Of a stretch of DNA of 64,000 nt, positions 17,345-25,833 are shown piece by piece. Position 1 is the first letter of the stretch. Every line of letters begins with the position of its first letter. The position numbers were made by a program, and so were the translations under genes. The notes beneath the pieces are model-generated. The model did not search any database, was not told the origin of the DNA, and saw only the letters and a program-made list of their open reading frames with translations. Source of the DNA: Acidobacteriaceae bacterium KBS 83 (lineage in GTDB: Bacteria; Acidobacteriota; Terriglobia; Terriglobales; Acidobacteriaceae); contig KB906733.1 of NCBI GenBank assembly GCA_000381585.1, positions 697,378 to 761,377 on the forward strand. Reading direction: 5' to 3'.

Positions 17345-19234
17345 ATGAGTGAACATCTCGGTTCTATTCAGTCTCCCGCCGACATCAAGAGCATGTCGAT
17401 CGCGGAACTCACAGAACTCGCTCAAGAGATCCGCGAGCTTCTGATCAGCAGCCTTTCGAAGACCGGCGGCCATCTCGGGCCGAATCTCGGTGTCGTCGAG
17501 CTGACGCTGGCGATGCACTACGTCTTCGACACGCCCGTGGATCGGTTCCTCTTCGATGTAAGCCACCAGACCTACGTGCACAAGTTATTAACGGGGCGCG
17601 CTGAGCGATTCCATACCATCCGGCAGCCCGGTGGCCTGAATGGGTTCATGCTCCGTACCGAGTCAGAGCACGACGCTTACGGTGCCGGACACGCGGGCAC
17701 CGCGCTCTCTGCCGCCCTGGGCATGGCAGTCGCGCGCGATCTCGCTGGGACCCGCGAAAACATTGTGGCTGTGGCGGGCGATGCCGCCTTCACCAACGGC
17801 ATTTCGTTTGAGGCGTTGAACAACATCGGGGAATCGACGAAACGCCTCATTGTGGTGCTGAACGATAACGAGTGGTCAATCGACCGTAACGTCGGCGCCA
17901 TTGCCAACTACCTTCATAAGGTGGTGACCAACGAGCACTACACTCACCTGCATGCGCGTGCGGGCCGTCTGATCGAGCGCTTCGGTGGGAAGACTGCCAC
18001 AAAAGTTGTACGCAAGGCCGAGGAAGCGGCGAAGGGCCTGCTCTGGCCATCGATGCTGTTCGAGGAGTTCGGGCTCAACTACTACGGCCCACTAGACGGC
18101 CACAACATCGAGCTGCTGATCGGTACCTTCAAATTTCTAAAGCGTCAGGAGATGCCGGTGCTTCTGCATGTTTTGACGCAGAAGGGCCGTGGCTTCCAGC
18201 CCGCGCTCGAGAAGGTGAAGAAGTTCCACGGCCTCGGGCCGTACGACCCGAAGACCGGCGACACCAAGCCGGTTGGCCAGCGCACCTACTCTGAGGTCTT
18301 CGCAGAGACGCTGGTTACGTTAGCCAACAACGTCGACAAAGTGGTCGCCATCACGGCCGCCATGCCGAATGGCACCGCGCTCGACCTCTACCGGCCGCAC
18401 CATCCAACGCGCTACTTCGACGTCGGCATTGCCGAGGAGCACGCGGTCATCTTCGCTGCCGGAATGGCCACTAAAGGTTACCGGCCCTTTTGCGCTATCT
18501 ACTCGACGTTCCTGCAGCGCGCCTTTGACCCCATCGTGCATGATGTCTGCCTGCAGAATCTGCCCGTCGTCTTCTGCATGGATCGCGGCGGGCTCTCCGG
18601 CGATGACGGTGCGACGCACCACGGACTCTTCGACATCAGCTATTTGCGCGGCATTCCCAATGTCATCCACATGGTGCCGAAGGATGAAGACGAACTGGCC
18701 GACATGATGCAGACCGCGCTTGAACACAATGGACCAAGCGCCATCCGCTACCCGCGCGGCACCGGCCCCGGAGTCCAGGTGAAGGAGCTGCCGGTGGCGT
18801 TACCCATTGGCAAAGCGGAGGTCATCCGCGACGGAGACGATATCGCTGTGCTTGGACTTGGCGCGCTGCTGCCGATGGCGAGTGAGCTGGCGAATGCACT
18901 CGAGGGCGAGGGGCGTTCTGCCGCGGTCATCAATCCGCGGTTCGTCAAGCCGCTCGATCGCGAGACACTCGAGCGATATGCGCGTAAGGTTCACGCGTTT
19001 GTCACCTTTGAAGATCATGTTTTGATGGGCGGCTTCGGATCCGCTGTGCTGGAAGCATTAAGCGAGATGGGCTTTCACACACCGGTGATACGCATCGGGT
19101 GGCCCGACCGTTTCATCGAGCATGGCAAGGTGGAGGCCTTGCGGGCGAAGCATGGCATCAGCGTGGAGGCAGCGCTCGAGAAACTGGAACCGCTGCTCAA
19201 GACCATGCCCAGGCGCCGTCTGGTCGCGCGCTAA
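17345..19234 (+). CDS. dxs: 1-deoxy-D-xylulose-5-phosphate synthase, variant subfamily
   Basis: 629 residues from ATG 17345. DXS condenses pyruvate and glyceraldehyde 3-phosphate with thiamine diphosphate, the first step of the MEP isoprenoid pathway. Family landmarks are clear: SKTGGHLGPNLGVVEL, a GHAGTALSAALGMA block, the PLDGH histidine, IAEEHAV with the catalytic glutamate at about 364, and AIYSTFLQRAFDPIVHDV. It departs from common DXS at the cofactor site: GDAAFTNG (about residue 145) instead of GDGALTGG, NDNEWSI instead of NDNEMSI, and FDVSHQTYVHK instead of a DVGHQ form. It may be the organism's main DXS or a paralogue. An in-frame ATG at 17264 would add 27 residues with no family match. 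Confidence 0.88.
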   Translation: MSEHLGSIQSPADIKSMSIAELTELAQEIRELLISSLSKTGGHLGPNLGVVELTLAMHYVFDTPVDRFLFDVSHQTYVHKLLTGRAERFHTIRQPGGLNGFMLRTESEHDAYGAGHAGTALSAALGMAVARDLAGTRENIVAVAGDAAFTNGISFEALNNIGESTKRLIVVLNDNEWSIDRNVGAIANYLHKVVTNEHYTHLHARAGRLIERFGGKTATKVVRKAEEAAKGLLWPSMLFEEFGLNYYGPLDGHNIELLIGTFKFLKRQEMPVLLHVLTQKGRGFQPALEKVKKFHGLGPYDPKTGDTKPVGQRTYSEVFAETLVTLANNVDKVVAITAAMPNGTALDLYRPHHPTRYFDVGIAEEHAVIFAAGMATKGYRPFCAIYSTFLQRAFDPIVHDVCLQNLPVVFCMDRGGLSGDDGATHHGLFDISYLRGIPNVIHMVPKDEDELADMMQTALEHNGPSAIRYPRGTGPGVQVKELPVALPIGKAEVIRDGDDIAVLGLGALLPMASELANALEGEGRSAAVINPRFVKPLDRETLERYARKVHAFVTFEDHVLMGGFGSAVLEALSEMGFHTPVIRIGWPDRFIEHGKVEALRAKHGISVEAALEKLEPLLKTMPRRRLVAR

Positions 19235-19299
19235 CCCGTCCAGCCGCAGGTCAGGCGCGGTTCAATGTCATGATCGGCCGCGCGTAGGATGTGCTTTGC

Positions 19300-20454
19300 A
19301 TGCCAGATCTCAGGCCAGCTGCGGCCTCTGTCCATTCCGAAGAAGCGGAACGCCGTGACGAAAGGTTACAGGCTCCTGCGCTCACCGGCACGGTCTTCGT
19401 TCTGATCCAGTTCGATGTGTGTGAAGAGATCAAGCTGGCAAGGCTGAGCGAGATTATCAGCGCCCGCGCCCTTTCTCAGCCCAGCATGAAGCACCCCGCG
19501 CCGGGTTACATTCGCTATCAACGTCCTCCCATCATGGAGCCAATCGAGCCGCTTGTACTGGAGACTGGCGAGCGGTTGCACGGTGAGATCAAGTATTACG
19601 ACTACGGCGTGATCAGCGTCGTTTTCCAGCTTCCGTTTACCGGCGACTGGGAGACGCTCGTCCGTCTGGCCAGCCGCTGGGTGTGGGACATCGACTTCTC
19701 CGCTCATGCTTCACGCATCGTGAAACAGCGGCTGGAGCGCGCCGCGCCGGCGCTCGTCAAGCCCTACAAAGAATGGCTGAGCGAAGATTATTTCGTTTTC
19801 CACGTGCGCGAGATTGCCGAGCTGCCCACCGCAATCGAGCTGCTGCAGCGGCAAGGCCCGTTGGTGGCTCAGATCGTTCGCGGCGAGCATACCCGTCTGG
19901 CGGAGAGTGAGTCGAACGAGGTGCTGCAGTCGCGCATTTCGTTTTATCCGAACGATCTCGCGGTCATTGGATGGAATGCCGCTTTTCTGTACGACACAGT
20001 CGCCGGCGCGGAGATGGCGATCCAGCTTCTCGAATATGCGAATTCACAGCTGCTCGAGTTCCGTCATTACGATGAACTGCTCACCCTCGAGTTGGAGAGC
20101 GTGTACACCTCCCTTGAACAGGGAACCGGATTCTTCCGCCGCTGGCGCATGGCACGCTCCGCCAGCGCACTCTATAGTCGGCTGCTGGAAGTGATGGAGC
20201 TCACCGAGCACGCCGACAATGCCATCAAGTTCCTGAGCGATATGTTCGCCGCGCGACTCTACCGGCTGGCGGCGGCCAAGGTAGGAGTTCCGGACTACAA
20301 GAATTTAGTCACTCAGAAGCTGAACACCGCCGGAGACCTCTATCGCTTCATGGTCGACCAGTTCAACCAGAGCCGGGCCTTCGTGCTGGAATCGGCGGTG
20401 GTCATCATCCTCGTCATCGAACTCATCTTCCTGTTTCGCGGCAAACCGTTCTAA
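19300..20454 (+). CDS. RMD1/YagE family (DUF155) membrane-anchored protein
   Basis: 384 residues from ATG 19300; a GTG at 19291 is also possible. The family pattern is seen in the N-terminal beta-rich part, the central YDYGVISVVFQLPF block, a helical region (FYPNDLAVIGWNAAFLYD, YANSQLLEFRHYDELL), and a single C-terminal transmembrane helix (VVIILVIELIFLF) followed by RGKPF. This matches the DUF155 fold with a C-terminal membrane anchor. Eukaryotic relatives act in mitochondria and the bacterial role is unknown. It follows dxs by 65 nt without an obvious terminator, so co-transcription is possible. Confidence 0.75.
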   Translation: MPDLRPAAASVHSEEAERRDERLQAPALTGTVFVLIQFDVCEEIKLARLSEIISARALSQPSMKHPAPGYIRYQRPPIMEPIEPLVLETGERLHGEIKYYDYGVISVVFQLPFTGDWETLVRLASRWVWDIDFSAHASRIVKQRLERAAPALVKPYKEWLSEDYFVFHVREIAELPTAIELLQRQGPLVAQIVRGEHTRLAESESNEVLQSRISFYPNDLAVIGWNAAFLYDTVAGAEMAIQLLEYANSQLLEFRHYDELLTLELESVYTSLEQGTGFFRRWRMARSASALYSRLLEVMELTEHADNAIKFLSDMFAARLYRLAAAKVGVPDYKNLVTQKLNTAGDLYRFMVDQFNQSRAFVLESAVVIILVIELIFLFRGKPF

Positions 20455-20474
20455 CGGGCCACCGACGGCACACT

Positions 20475-21815
20475 TCAGCAGGGCGCATCGACCGGCGGAG
20501 CGCTTCGCAGGGCAAATCTCCGAATACCGACCATGAGAAAGGCAGCCGCGAAGACCGGGACTGCACAGGCCAGGATGCCTCGTTCATATCTGCCGGTAAG
20601 TTCCGCGGCCAATCCCATCCAGTAGGGTCCAACGAATCCGCCGACGATCGCGATCATATTGATGGCTGCAATGCCGGCAGCCGCCGATTTTCCCGCTAGA
20701 AAGCTGCAAGGGATCGTCCATACCGCGGCGTTCACAGCGTTGAAGCCAATCATGATGCATGCAAAGCCGATCAGCAGAGTTGCCGGCCCGGTGGAGACGC
20801 CGGCAACCAGGAATCCCACCCCCGATACGAGACATGGAATGATCACATGCAGGAATCGCTCACCCTTCTTATCGGAGTGGAGACCATTCATCAGCATGGA
20901 GATCACGCCCAGCACTCCGAGCAACGCGATCACGAATCCTACGCGAGTCGCGTTGAATCCGGTGGCCCTTTGAACCATTGTGGGGGCAGCGAAGGCGTAG
21001 CTGTAATTTCCGATATAGAGGCAAAACAGGAAGATCCCAAGCACCCACACACGAACCTGGCGGAGCGCATAGTGAACTTCGCGACCACTGTGCGGGGCGC
21101 CGGTAGCCGCATCGTCGCGGCCGAGAGATGAAATCAGCCAGTTGCGCTCGCTCGAGTTCAACCAGGCGGCGGTCTCCGGCCCATCGGGCAGCCAGAGCAG
21201 GAAGACGAGGCTGAGTGCGACGGCAGGCAATCCCTCGACGAGGAACAGCCACTGCCACCCTGCCAGGCCCCAGCATCCCTGCAACTGCAGCAGCAACCCC
21301 GCAAGCGAGCCCATGACCACCGAGCTGAGAGGGAGAGCTATATAGAAGCGGCTGATCGCGCGCGAACGTTGCCGCGCAGGAAACCATCGCGAAAGATAGT
21401 AGATGATGCCGGGAAAGAATCCTGCCTCTGCGATGCCGAGAGCAAAACGCATCGCATAAAACTGAATTGGCGTTTTTACCAACAGCATTCCCATCGAGAG
21501 CAGTCCCCACGTGAACATGATCCGGGCCAGCCAGCGGCGTGCGCCGAAACGCACCAGCAGCAGGTTGGAAGGCACCTCGCAGGCCGCGTAGCTGAGAAAG
21601 AAGAGTCCCGCACCGAAGCCGTAGACGGACGCGCTGAAATGCAGGTCATGATTCATCTGCAGAGCGGCGAAGCTGACGTTGACGCGATCCATGTAGGCGA
21701 TGCCGTAGCCGATGCCAATCAAAGGCAGCAGCCGCAAGCTGGCCTTGCGCAATGCGGAGCGCCCTACCGTCTCCTCATCCTGTTGCGGTAGAACGATCGG
21801 TCGAAGAACCGCCAT
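20475..21815 (-). CDS. MFS transporter (anion:cation symporter type)
   Basis: 446 residues with about twelve predicted hydrophobic segments and a long central loop. Family features: a first-helix block YGIAYMDRVNVSFAALQM, RFALGIAEAGFFPGIIYYLS in helix 4, and FPARQRSRAIS in the following loop. This resembles the ACS branch that moves organic anions such as hexuronates, tartrate or related sugar acids, which would fit an organism with pectin-active enzymes, but the substrate is not determined. ATG 21815 has GAGGT 7 nt upstream; a GTG two codons earlier is less likely. It converges on the RMD1-family gene 20 bp away. Confidence 0.88.
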   Translation of the reverse strand: MAVLRPIVLPQQDEETVGRSALRKASLRLLPLIGIGYGIAYMDRVNVSFAALQMNHDLHFSASVYGFGAGLFFLSYAACEVPSNLLLVRFGARRWLARIMFTWGLLSMGMLLVKTPIQFYAMRFALGIAEAGFFPGIIYYLSRWFPARQRSRAISRFYIALPLSSVVMGSLAGLLLQLQGCWGLAGWQWLFLVEGLPAVALSLVFLLWLPDGPETAAWLNSSERNWLISSLGRDDAATGAPHSGREVHYALRQVRVWVLGIFLFCLYIGNYSYAFAAPTMVQRATGFNATRVGFVIALLGVLGVISMLMNGLHSDKKGERFLHVIIPCLVSGVGFLVAGVSTGPATLLIGFACIMIGFNAVNAAVWTIPCSFLAGKSAAAGIAAINMIAIVGGFVGPYWMGLAAELTGRYERGILACAVPVFAAAFLMVGIRRFALRSAPPVDAPC

Positions 21816-21951
21816 GTGCACCTCATCTGCAAAACGCGTCTCTTCATGTCACGATGCGAGCCCATATCGGTTCAGTCGAGAAACGCCTATGTGGGGGCGG
21901 TAGAGCGGAGCATAGCACTTGGTCAGATCAATTACTTTGCCGAGGTCGCTT

Positions 21952-22584
21952 TCAGGAGAGCGCAACGGCCTCTTTACGCAACAGGCGAAGGAACTGGCGC
22001 TGGCGATATCGGAAGAGGTGCCGAAGCTGTAGCCTTCCACCGAGAACATCCATCGCGCCGCTGAGCCGCCCGACCGGCCATTCGTAGTCCACCACATCGG
22101 TCACCCGGGTACCGTCCGCGCCGCCACGGGCCTCTGCTTTTACCAGGTGGCAGTGCCGCCAGTAGCCGAACGGTCCGGTCACCTGCATGTCGCAAAAGTG
22201 GTGGTCGACAACATAGTCGTCGATAAGCGCAAGCCAGCGAAGCCGGATCGGAGAAAGGGGAACGGGGCGGAAGCTCAGCAGGATGCGCGAACCCCGGCCT
22301 GCGTCATGTGGGCGGTCTCCACCGCCGGGCGATTGCAGCTCCAGGCTGTCGATACGAGTGGCCTGCCATGCCGGCATCAGCCGCGGCAGATTCATCGGAT
22401 CGGCGAAGAAGGCGAAGACGCGATCTACCGGAAAGGGAACCCACTGTTCCGTCGTAAACGAGAGGCGCTGCTTTCGCGGCTGCTTCTCGACCCCGTCTCC
22501 TCGGCCAATCATTGCCGCATCGCCAGGCATACCGAAAGTGTAGACGGCATCCGGGAACCGCTGGCCCTTCGATTGCGTTTCCAT
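21952..22584 (-). CDS. SRPBCC-family ligand-binding (polyketide cyclase/START-like) protein
   Basis: 210 residues from ATG 22584. The SRPBCC core is seen as EQWVPFPVDRVFAFFADPMN followed by LPRLMPAWQATRI, then PLSPIRLRWLALIDDYVVDH, FCDMQVTGPFGYWRHCH and DYEWPVGRLSGAMDVLGGRL. This is a known small-ligand-binding fold that includes proteins annotated as cyclase/dehydrase or 'cell division inhibitor'; the function here is unknown. An ATG at 22623 would add 13 residues. Neither start has a clear ribosome-binding site. It is divergent from the DUF2127 gene. Confidence 0.72.
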   Translation of the reverse strand: METQSKGQRFPDAVYTFGMPGDAAMIGRGDGVEKQPRKQRLSFTTEQWVPFPVDRVFAFFADPMNLPRLMPAWQATRIDSLELQSPGGGDRPHDAGRGSRILLSFRPVPLSPIRLRWLALIDDYVVDHHFCDMQVTGPFGYWRHCHLVKAEARGGADGTRVTDVVDYEWPVGRLSGAMDVLGGRLQLRHLFRYRQRQFLRLLRKEAVALS

Positions 22585-22700
22585 GATTAGACCGCGGCAG
22601 TCAACATGTCTGCCGTGACGCATTCAGACGTTCTGGCTCCGCTCCTTTGACTCACGTTGACATGGAACTCGTGGTTCAGATGGTCTAATACAAGGAGCGA

Positions 22701-23204
22701 ATGGCGACACAACAGACGACAAGATCAGACGTACGGCATCGTCACGATCGCTGGCTGATCATTATTGGCTCATTCAAGATCCTGGAAGGCTTGCTCTTTG
22801 TCCTGCTTGGGCTGGGTGTGGTCCGCCTGCTGCACCGCGACATTGGCGATGTGCTGCTGCGCGCTGCCATGGCTTTACGGCTCGACCCGGAGAGCCACTT
22901 CGTCAACATTCTTCTAGATAAGGTCGAGTTGCTGACGCCGCATAAAATGCGGCTCATCAGCGAGGGCATATTTCTGAAGGCCGGTCTCGATTTCGTTGAA
23001 GGGATCGGATTGGCGATGGAGAAAACCTGGGCAGAGTGGCTGACTATCGGACTCACCGCATCCTTCCTGCCCTGGGAGATTTTTGAGCTCGCCAGACACT
23101 TCACCTGGGTAAAGGTCGGCATCACTTTGGTCAACGTGCTCGTGTTGATCTATCTGCTTTGGGTGCAGCGACTGCGGCTGCGGGCGCACCGGCGCGCTCA
23201 ATAA
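22701..23204 (+). CDS. DUF2127 integral membrane protein
   Basis: 167 residues with about four hydrophobic segments. Family sequence is seen in LIIIGSFKILEGLLFVLLGL, then EGIFLKAGLDFVEGIGLAMEKTWAEWLT, and LPWEIFELARHFTWVKVG. The protein should sit in the inner membrane; no biochemical function is known for the family. AAGGAGCG lies just before the ATG. It is the last gene before the dcw cluster, separated from mraZ by about 400 bp. Confidence 0.8.
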   Translation: MATQQTTRSDVRHRHDRWLIIIGSFKILEGLLFVLLGLGVVRLLHRDIGDVLLRAAMALRLDPESHFVNILLDKVELLTPHKMRLISEGIFLKAGLDFVEGIGLAMEKTWAEWLTIGLTASFLPWEIFELARHFTWVKVGITLVNVLVLIYLLWVQRLRLRAHRRAQ

Positions 23205-23467
23205 CGAGCACGTGGCTCGGTGAGCCTGCTCGACTTTCCACAGGGCATGCCTGTTTTCGACCTACTTTTCAACAGGGAATCCCCCATTCGGGGCGCTGTC
23301 ATGACTAGGGTAATAGCGAAGAAAAAGCGTATATCGCGATTTTTCTCATCTGGCAAGGGGTCCGAACCCCTGGGAATCAAGGGGCTAAACACTACTCGTA
23401 GACTATATAGCCTTTCGTCCTACAGCCTGTAGTGGTTTCGCCTTATCGATAACGTTGCCTGCATGGC
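23205..23467. other. Intergenic region upstream of the mraZ promoter
   Basis: No convincing gene. It holds several small structures: TTTCCACAGG and TTTTCAACAGG at about 23235-23275 (similar to DnaA boxes), an A/T-rich hairpin at 23321-23345 that could end transcription of the DUF2127 gene, a 6-bp GC-rich hairpin at 23356-23371, and two short palindromes, CTATATAG at 23403 and CTACAG/CTGTAG at 23420-23432. Confidence 0.5.
23321..23345 (+). terminator. Possible terminator of the DUF2127 gene
   Basis: GAAAAAGCG pairs with CGC-GA-TTTTTC around TATAT, with a 2-nt bulge, followed by TC. The stem is A/T-rich and imperfect, so this is a weak call. Confidence 0.35.
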
Positions 23468-23511
23468 TTGACGCTTTTCCCGTTTGACGGGTAGGAAAGC
23501 TGGGCTAGGAT
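23468..23511 (+). promoter_or_regulatory. Two overlapping candidate promoters of mraZ / dcw cluster
   Basis: TTGACG at 23468-23473 is followed 18 bp later by TAGGAA (23492-23497). A second TTGACG at 23484-23489 is followed 16 bp later by TAGGAT (23506-23511). Both fit sigma-70 type spacing and point into mraZ. Confidence 0.65.
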
Positions 23512-23550
23512 GTGGATGGAAGTGGTCAAGAGTGGTCAAAAGTAGTGAGA
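23511..23550 (+). promoter_or_regulatory. mraZ operator: Phased GTGG repeats, candidate MraZ operator
   Basis: Four 10-bp units in register: TGTGGATGGA, AGTGGTCAAG, AGTGGTCAAA and AGTAGTGAGA. Known MraZ proteins bind short G-rich direct repeats with a 10-bp period in their own promoter. The units begin at the -10 element and run over the transcription start, which is right for autorepression. Binding is inferred. Confidence 0.75.
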
Positions 23551-23608
23551 GTCAATCGAAATCACTTCAACGGAAGCAGCGTATCACCTCCAAGGCGGGT
23601 CTGGATCG

Positions 23609-24046
23609 ATGTTTCGTGGCAATCACCCAACCCGCGTGGACGAAAAAGGACGGCTGAAGATCCCTGCGGACTTCAAGCGGGAAGTCGATGAGCGCTACGG
23701 TTCGCAGTTCTTCATCACCAGCATCGACGGCGATCGGGCGCAGGTCTGGCCGATGCCGGAGTGGCAAAAGATCGAGGAGAAGGTGTTAGCAATGCCGACC
23801 GTGCCGGCGAAAAAGAAGTGGCTGGATCGCACAAGCTACTACGGCCAGGTCGCCGAGATGGATGCGCAGGGACGCGTTTTGATTCCCCAGGTCCTGCGTG
23901 AATCGGCAAAGACGGTCGGCGATGTAGTTGTTTTCGGAAAGTTGAATTATCTGGAAGTGGCGAACCACGACCAGTTCCGCGCCAAGCTCGATGCCGAGCC
24001 CATGACCGCGGAAGACGAGGCAGCGCTGGCAGCGCTGGGGCTGTAA
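23609..24046 (+). CDS. mraZ: Transcriptional regulator MraZ
   Basis: 145 residues with two AbrB/MraZ-type beta repeats: FRGNHPTRVDEKGRLKIPADF at the N-terminus and YYGQVAEMDAQGRVLIPQVLR in the second half, each with the DxKGR/DxQGR signature. MraZ is the DNA-binding regulator that opens dcw clusters. The gene is preceded by two candidate promoters and a phased repeat array and is followed 38 bp later by rsmH, the conserved order. The ATG is preceded by GGCGGG; an AGCAGCG further up is less likely as the ribosome-binding site. Confidence 0.97.
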   Translation: MFRGNHPTRVDEKGRLKIPADFKREVDERYGSQFFITSIDGDRAQVWPMPEWQKIEEKVLAMPTVPAKKKWLDRTSYYGQVAEMDAQGRVLIPQVLRESAKTVGDVVVFGKLNYLEVANHDQFRAKLDAEPMTAEDEAALAALGL

Positions 24047-24084
24047 CGAAGGTTTGAAGAGTTTTGACCCCCAAGGGGGTGCAC

Positions 24085-25071
24085 ATGACCGATGAACGAC
24101 GACATGTGCCGGTTCTTTTACAACAAGCGATCCGTACCTTGAATGTGCGCGCAGGCGGGACATATGCAGACGCCACGCTGGGCATGGCCGGGCACTCGCT
24201 GGAGATTGCGAGAAGGCTCGGTGGAAGCGGCCGGCTCATCGGTTTCGACCGGGACCCGGAGGCGATGGCAATAGCCACTCGCCGGCTGAATGCGCTCTGC
24301 GAGGAGCTCGGTCCTGAGATGCCGGAGCTGGTTCTTTACAACGAGCCATTTTCGATGGCGAAAGGACTTTTGGAACCGGCAAGCCTCGATGGGCTGCTGG
24401 CAGATGTAGGCGTCAGCTCGCCGCAGCTCGATGAAGCGTACAGAGGATTCAGTTTTCAGGCGGACGGCCCTTTGGATATGCGCATGGATACGCGCCGAGG
24501 GATCACCGCCGAACAAGTGGTAAATCAGGCCGGCGAAAAGGAACTTGCCGATCTGATTTACGAATTCGGAGAGGAAAGGAGGTCGCGGAGAATCGCCAGA
24601 GCCATTGTCAGGGCGCGGCCGATTACGACGACGGGGCAACTTGCCCGAATCGTTTCGGCTGCCGCCCCGGCGATGAAGCAGGAGCGATTGCACCCGGCGA
24701 CCAGGACCTTTCAGGCGCTTCGAATTCGTGTGAATGATGAGCTGGGGGAGTTGAAGGCGCTGCTCGAGGCCGCACCGGGATTGTTGAAGCCCGGAGGACG
24801 CCTGGCAGTGATCAGCTTCCACTCGCTCGAAGATCGGCTGGTGAAGGACGCTATGCGCGAAGGAGCCAAGGTAGGTATGTACCATCTTGATTCCCGCAAG
24901 CCCATCACTGCCGAGGAAGAGGAGACGGATCGCAATCCGCGGTCGCGCAGTGCGAAGCTGCGCGCGGCGGAGCGCACCGGTCCCGCAGGTGAAGGCGCGG
25001 GAGGCGCGCAGTTTCAAAGAGTTAAGGAAATCGGGTCAGGGTCGTCCCACCGTAGCAAATGGCGAAAGTAG
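24085..25071 (+). CDS. rsmH: 16S rRNA (cytosine-1402 N4)-methyltransferase
   Basis: 328 residues from ATG 24085, with AAGGGGG 6 nt upstream; an in-frame TTG at 24064 is less likely. RsmH methylates C1402 of 16S rRNA using S-adenosylmethionine. The N-terminus HVPVLLQQAIRTL, the SAM-binding region DATLGMAGHSLEIARRL and GFDRDPEA, LADVGVSSPQLD, and the C-terminal RTFQALRIRVNDEL and ISFHSLEDRLVK are all standard. Second gene of the dcw cluster. Confidence 0.97.
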   Translation: MTDERRHVPVLLQQAIRTLNVRAGGTYADATLGMAGHSLEIARRLGGSGRLIGFDRDPEAMAIATRRLNALCEELGPEMPELVLYNEPFSMAKGLLEPASLDGLLADVGVSSPQLDEAYRGFSFQADGPLDMRMDTRRGITAEQVVNQAGEKELADLIYEFGEERRSRRIARAIVRARPITTTGQLARIVSAAAPAMKQERLHPATRTFQALRIRVNDELGELKALLEAAPGLLKPGGRLAVISFHSLEDRLVKDAMREGAKVGMYHLDSRKPITAEEEETDRNPRSRSAKLRAAERTGPAGEGAGGAQFQRVKEIGSGSSHRSKWRK

Positions 25072-25212
25072 AACGACTGCAGTACCAATCCCTCCTGACA
25101 TTAGCGACCCCGACCCGGTTGCGAAGGAGGGCGCAAGACGAGGTTGAAGTGGTGGAATCAGGGTCGGTAGTAACTGATCTGGTTCCACAGGGTGTACCAG
25201 TTTGATTCTCTC

Positions 25213-25238
25213 GGCATGCACTATTATTGGTGCATGCC
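25213..25238 (+). promoter_or_regulatory. Perfect hairpin between rsmH and ftsL
   Basis: GGCATGCAC pairs with GTGCATGCC around an 8-nt loop TATTATTG, ending 31 nt before the ftsL start. There is no U-tract after it, so it looks like an mRNA stability or processing element rather than a terminator. Confidence 0.5.
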
Positions 25239-25269
25239 AACGCTGTACGCAGCAGACGGAAGGACCACA

Positions 25270-25800
25270 ATGGCGACACAGGCGATGGCAGCGCAGACAT
25301 GGTTTGACGGCGCCCGCGGAGGGCGGAGCGGGCTAGGCAACGTAGCCGAGATCGCCGAGCGCAATCGAATGCTTTTGCACGCGCAGCAGCGCGCCCGGCG
25401 CGGTCCGACGCCCGAGGTGTTCTTCGTCAAGCATCTGGACAATTCCCGGCTGGTGAAGGCTGCGGACCCTGTGCGCGTGAAGGAGATGCGCCGGTTCGCA
25501 ATCGCAATGACCGTGCTGTTTGCGATGGTCATGCTCTATGGCTGGCAGCACTTCTCCTCGATCGAGATCGGCTACCGCGTAGAAGCGGAGAAGCAGCAGT
25601 TGCTGCAACTCCAGGAACAGAATCGCCAGTTAGGACTGAGCGAGGCGCAACTGTGCGATCTGAACCGCCTGGATCGTGAGGCGCGCAAACTGGGAATGGA
25701 TATTCCGCATCCCGGGCAGGTGGTTCGGCCGGAGAGCGGACTGGATACAGATCTGGGCCCGGGTACGCCAGTGATGGCGCAAGTCCGCATGCAACAGTAG
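25270..25800 (+). CDS. ftsL: Cell division protein FtsL (candidate)
   Basis: 176 residues from ATG 25270, preceded by GGAAGGA at 5 nt. It has a cytoplasmic N-terminus of ~73 residues, one transmembrane helix (FAIAMTVLFAMVMLYGW), then a coiled-coil segment (VEAEKQQLLQLQEQNRQLGL). The C-terminal LDREARKLGMDIPHPGQVV corresponds to the FtsL-like end. Position between rsmH and ftsI supports FtsL, which forms the FtsQBL complex. Both the N- and C-terminal tails are longer than in short FtsL proteins. An upstream in-frame start at 25192 would add 26 residues and include the hairpin region. Confidence 0.82.
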   Translation: MATQAMAAQTWFDGARGGRSGLGNVAEIAERNRMLLHAQQRARRGPTPEVFFVKHLDNSRLVKAADPVRVKEMRRFAIAMTVLFAMVMLYGWQHFSSIEIGYRVEAEKQQLLQLQEQNRQLGLSEAQLCDLNRLDREARKLGMDIPHPGQVVRPESGLDTDLGPGTPVMAQVRMQQ

Positions 25801-25833
25801 CTGTTACACGTCTGGCAGAGGGAGCCAGTTCAG

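Noticed and set aside
23340-23420. tRNA-like T-arm (AGGGGT-CCGA-ACCCCT)
   Set aside because: No acceptor, D or anticodon stems can be drawn around it on either strand, so it is only a short hairpin.
23220-23432. 70-residue open frame upstream of mraZ
   Set aside because: No ribosome-binding site, overlaps several hairpins, and the sequence shows no family or signal features.
25122-25170. Tiny leader peptide (TTG start, two Trp codons) after an AAGGAGG
   Set aside because: The spacing from the AAGGAGG to the TTG is too long, and no tryptophan-related gene lies downstream.
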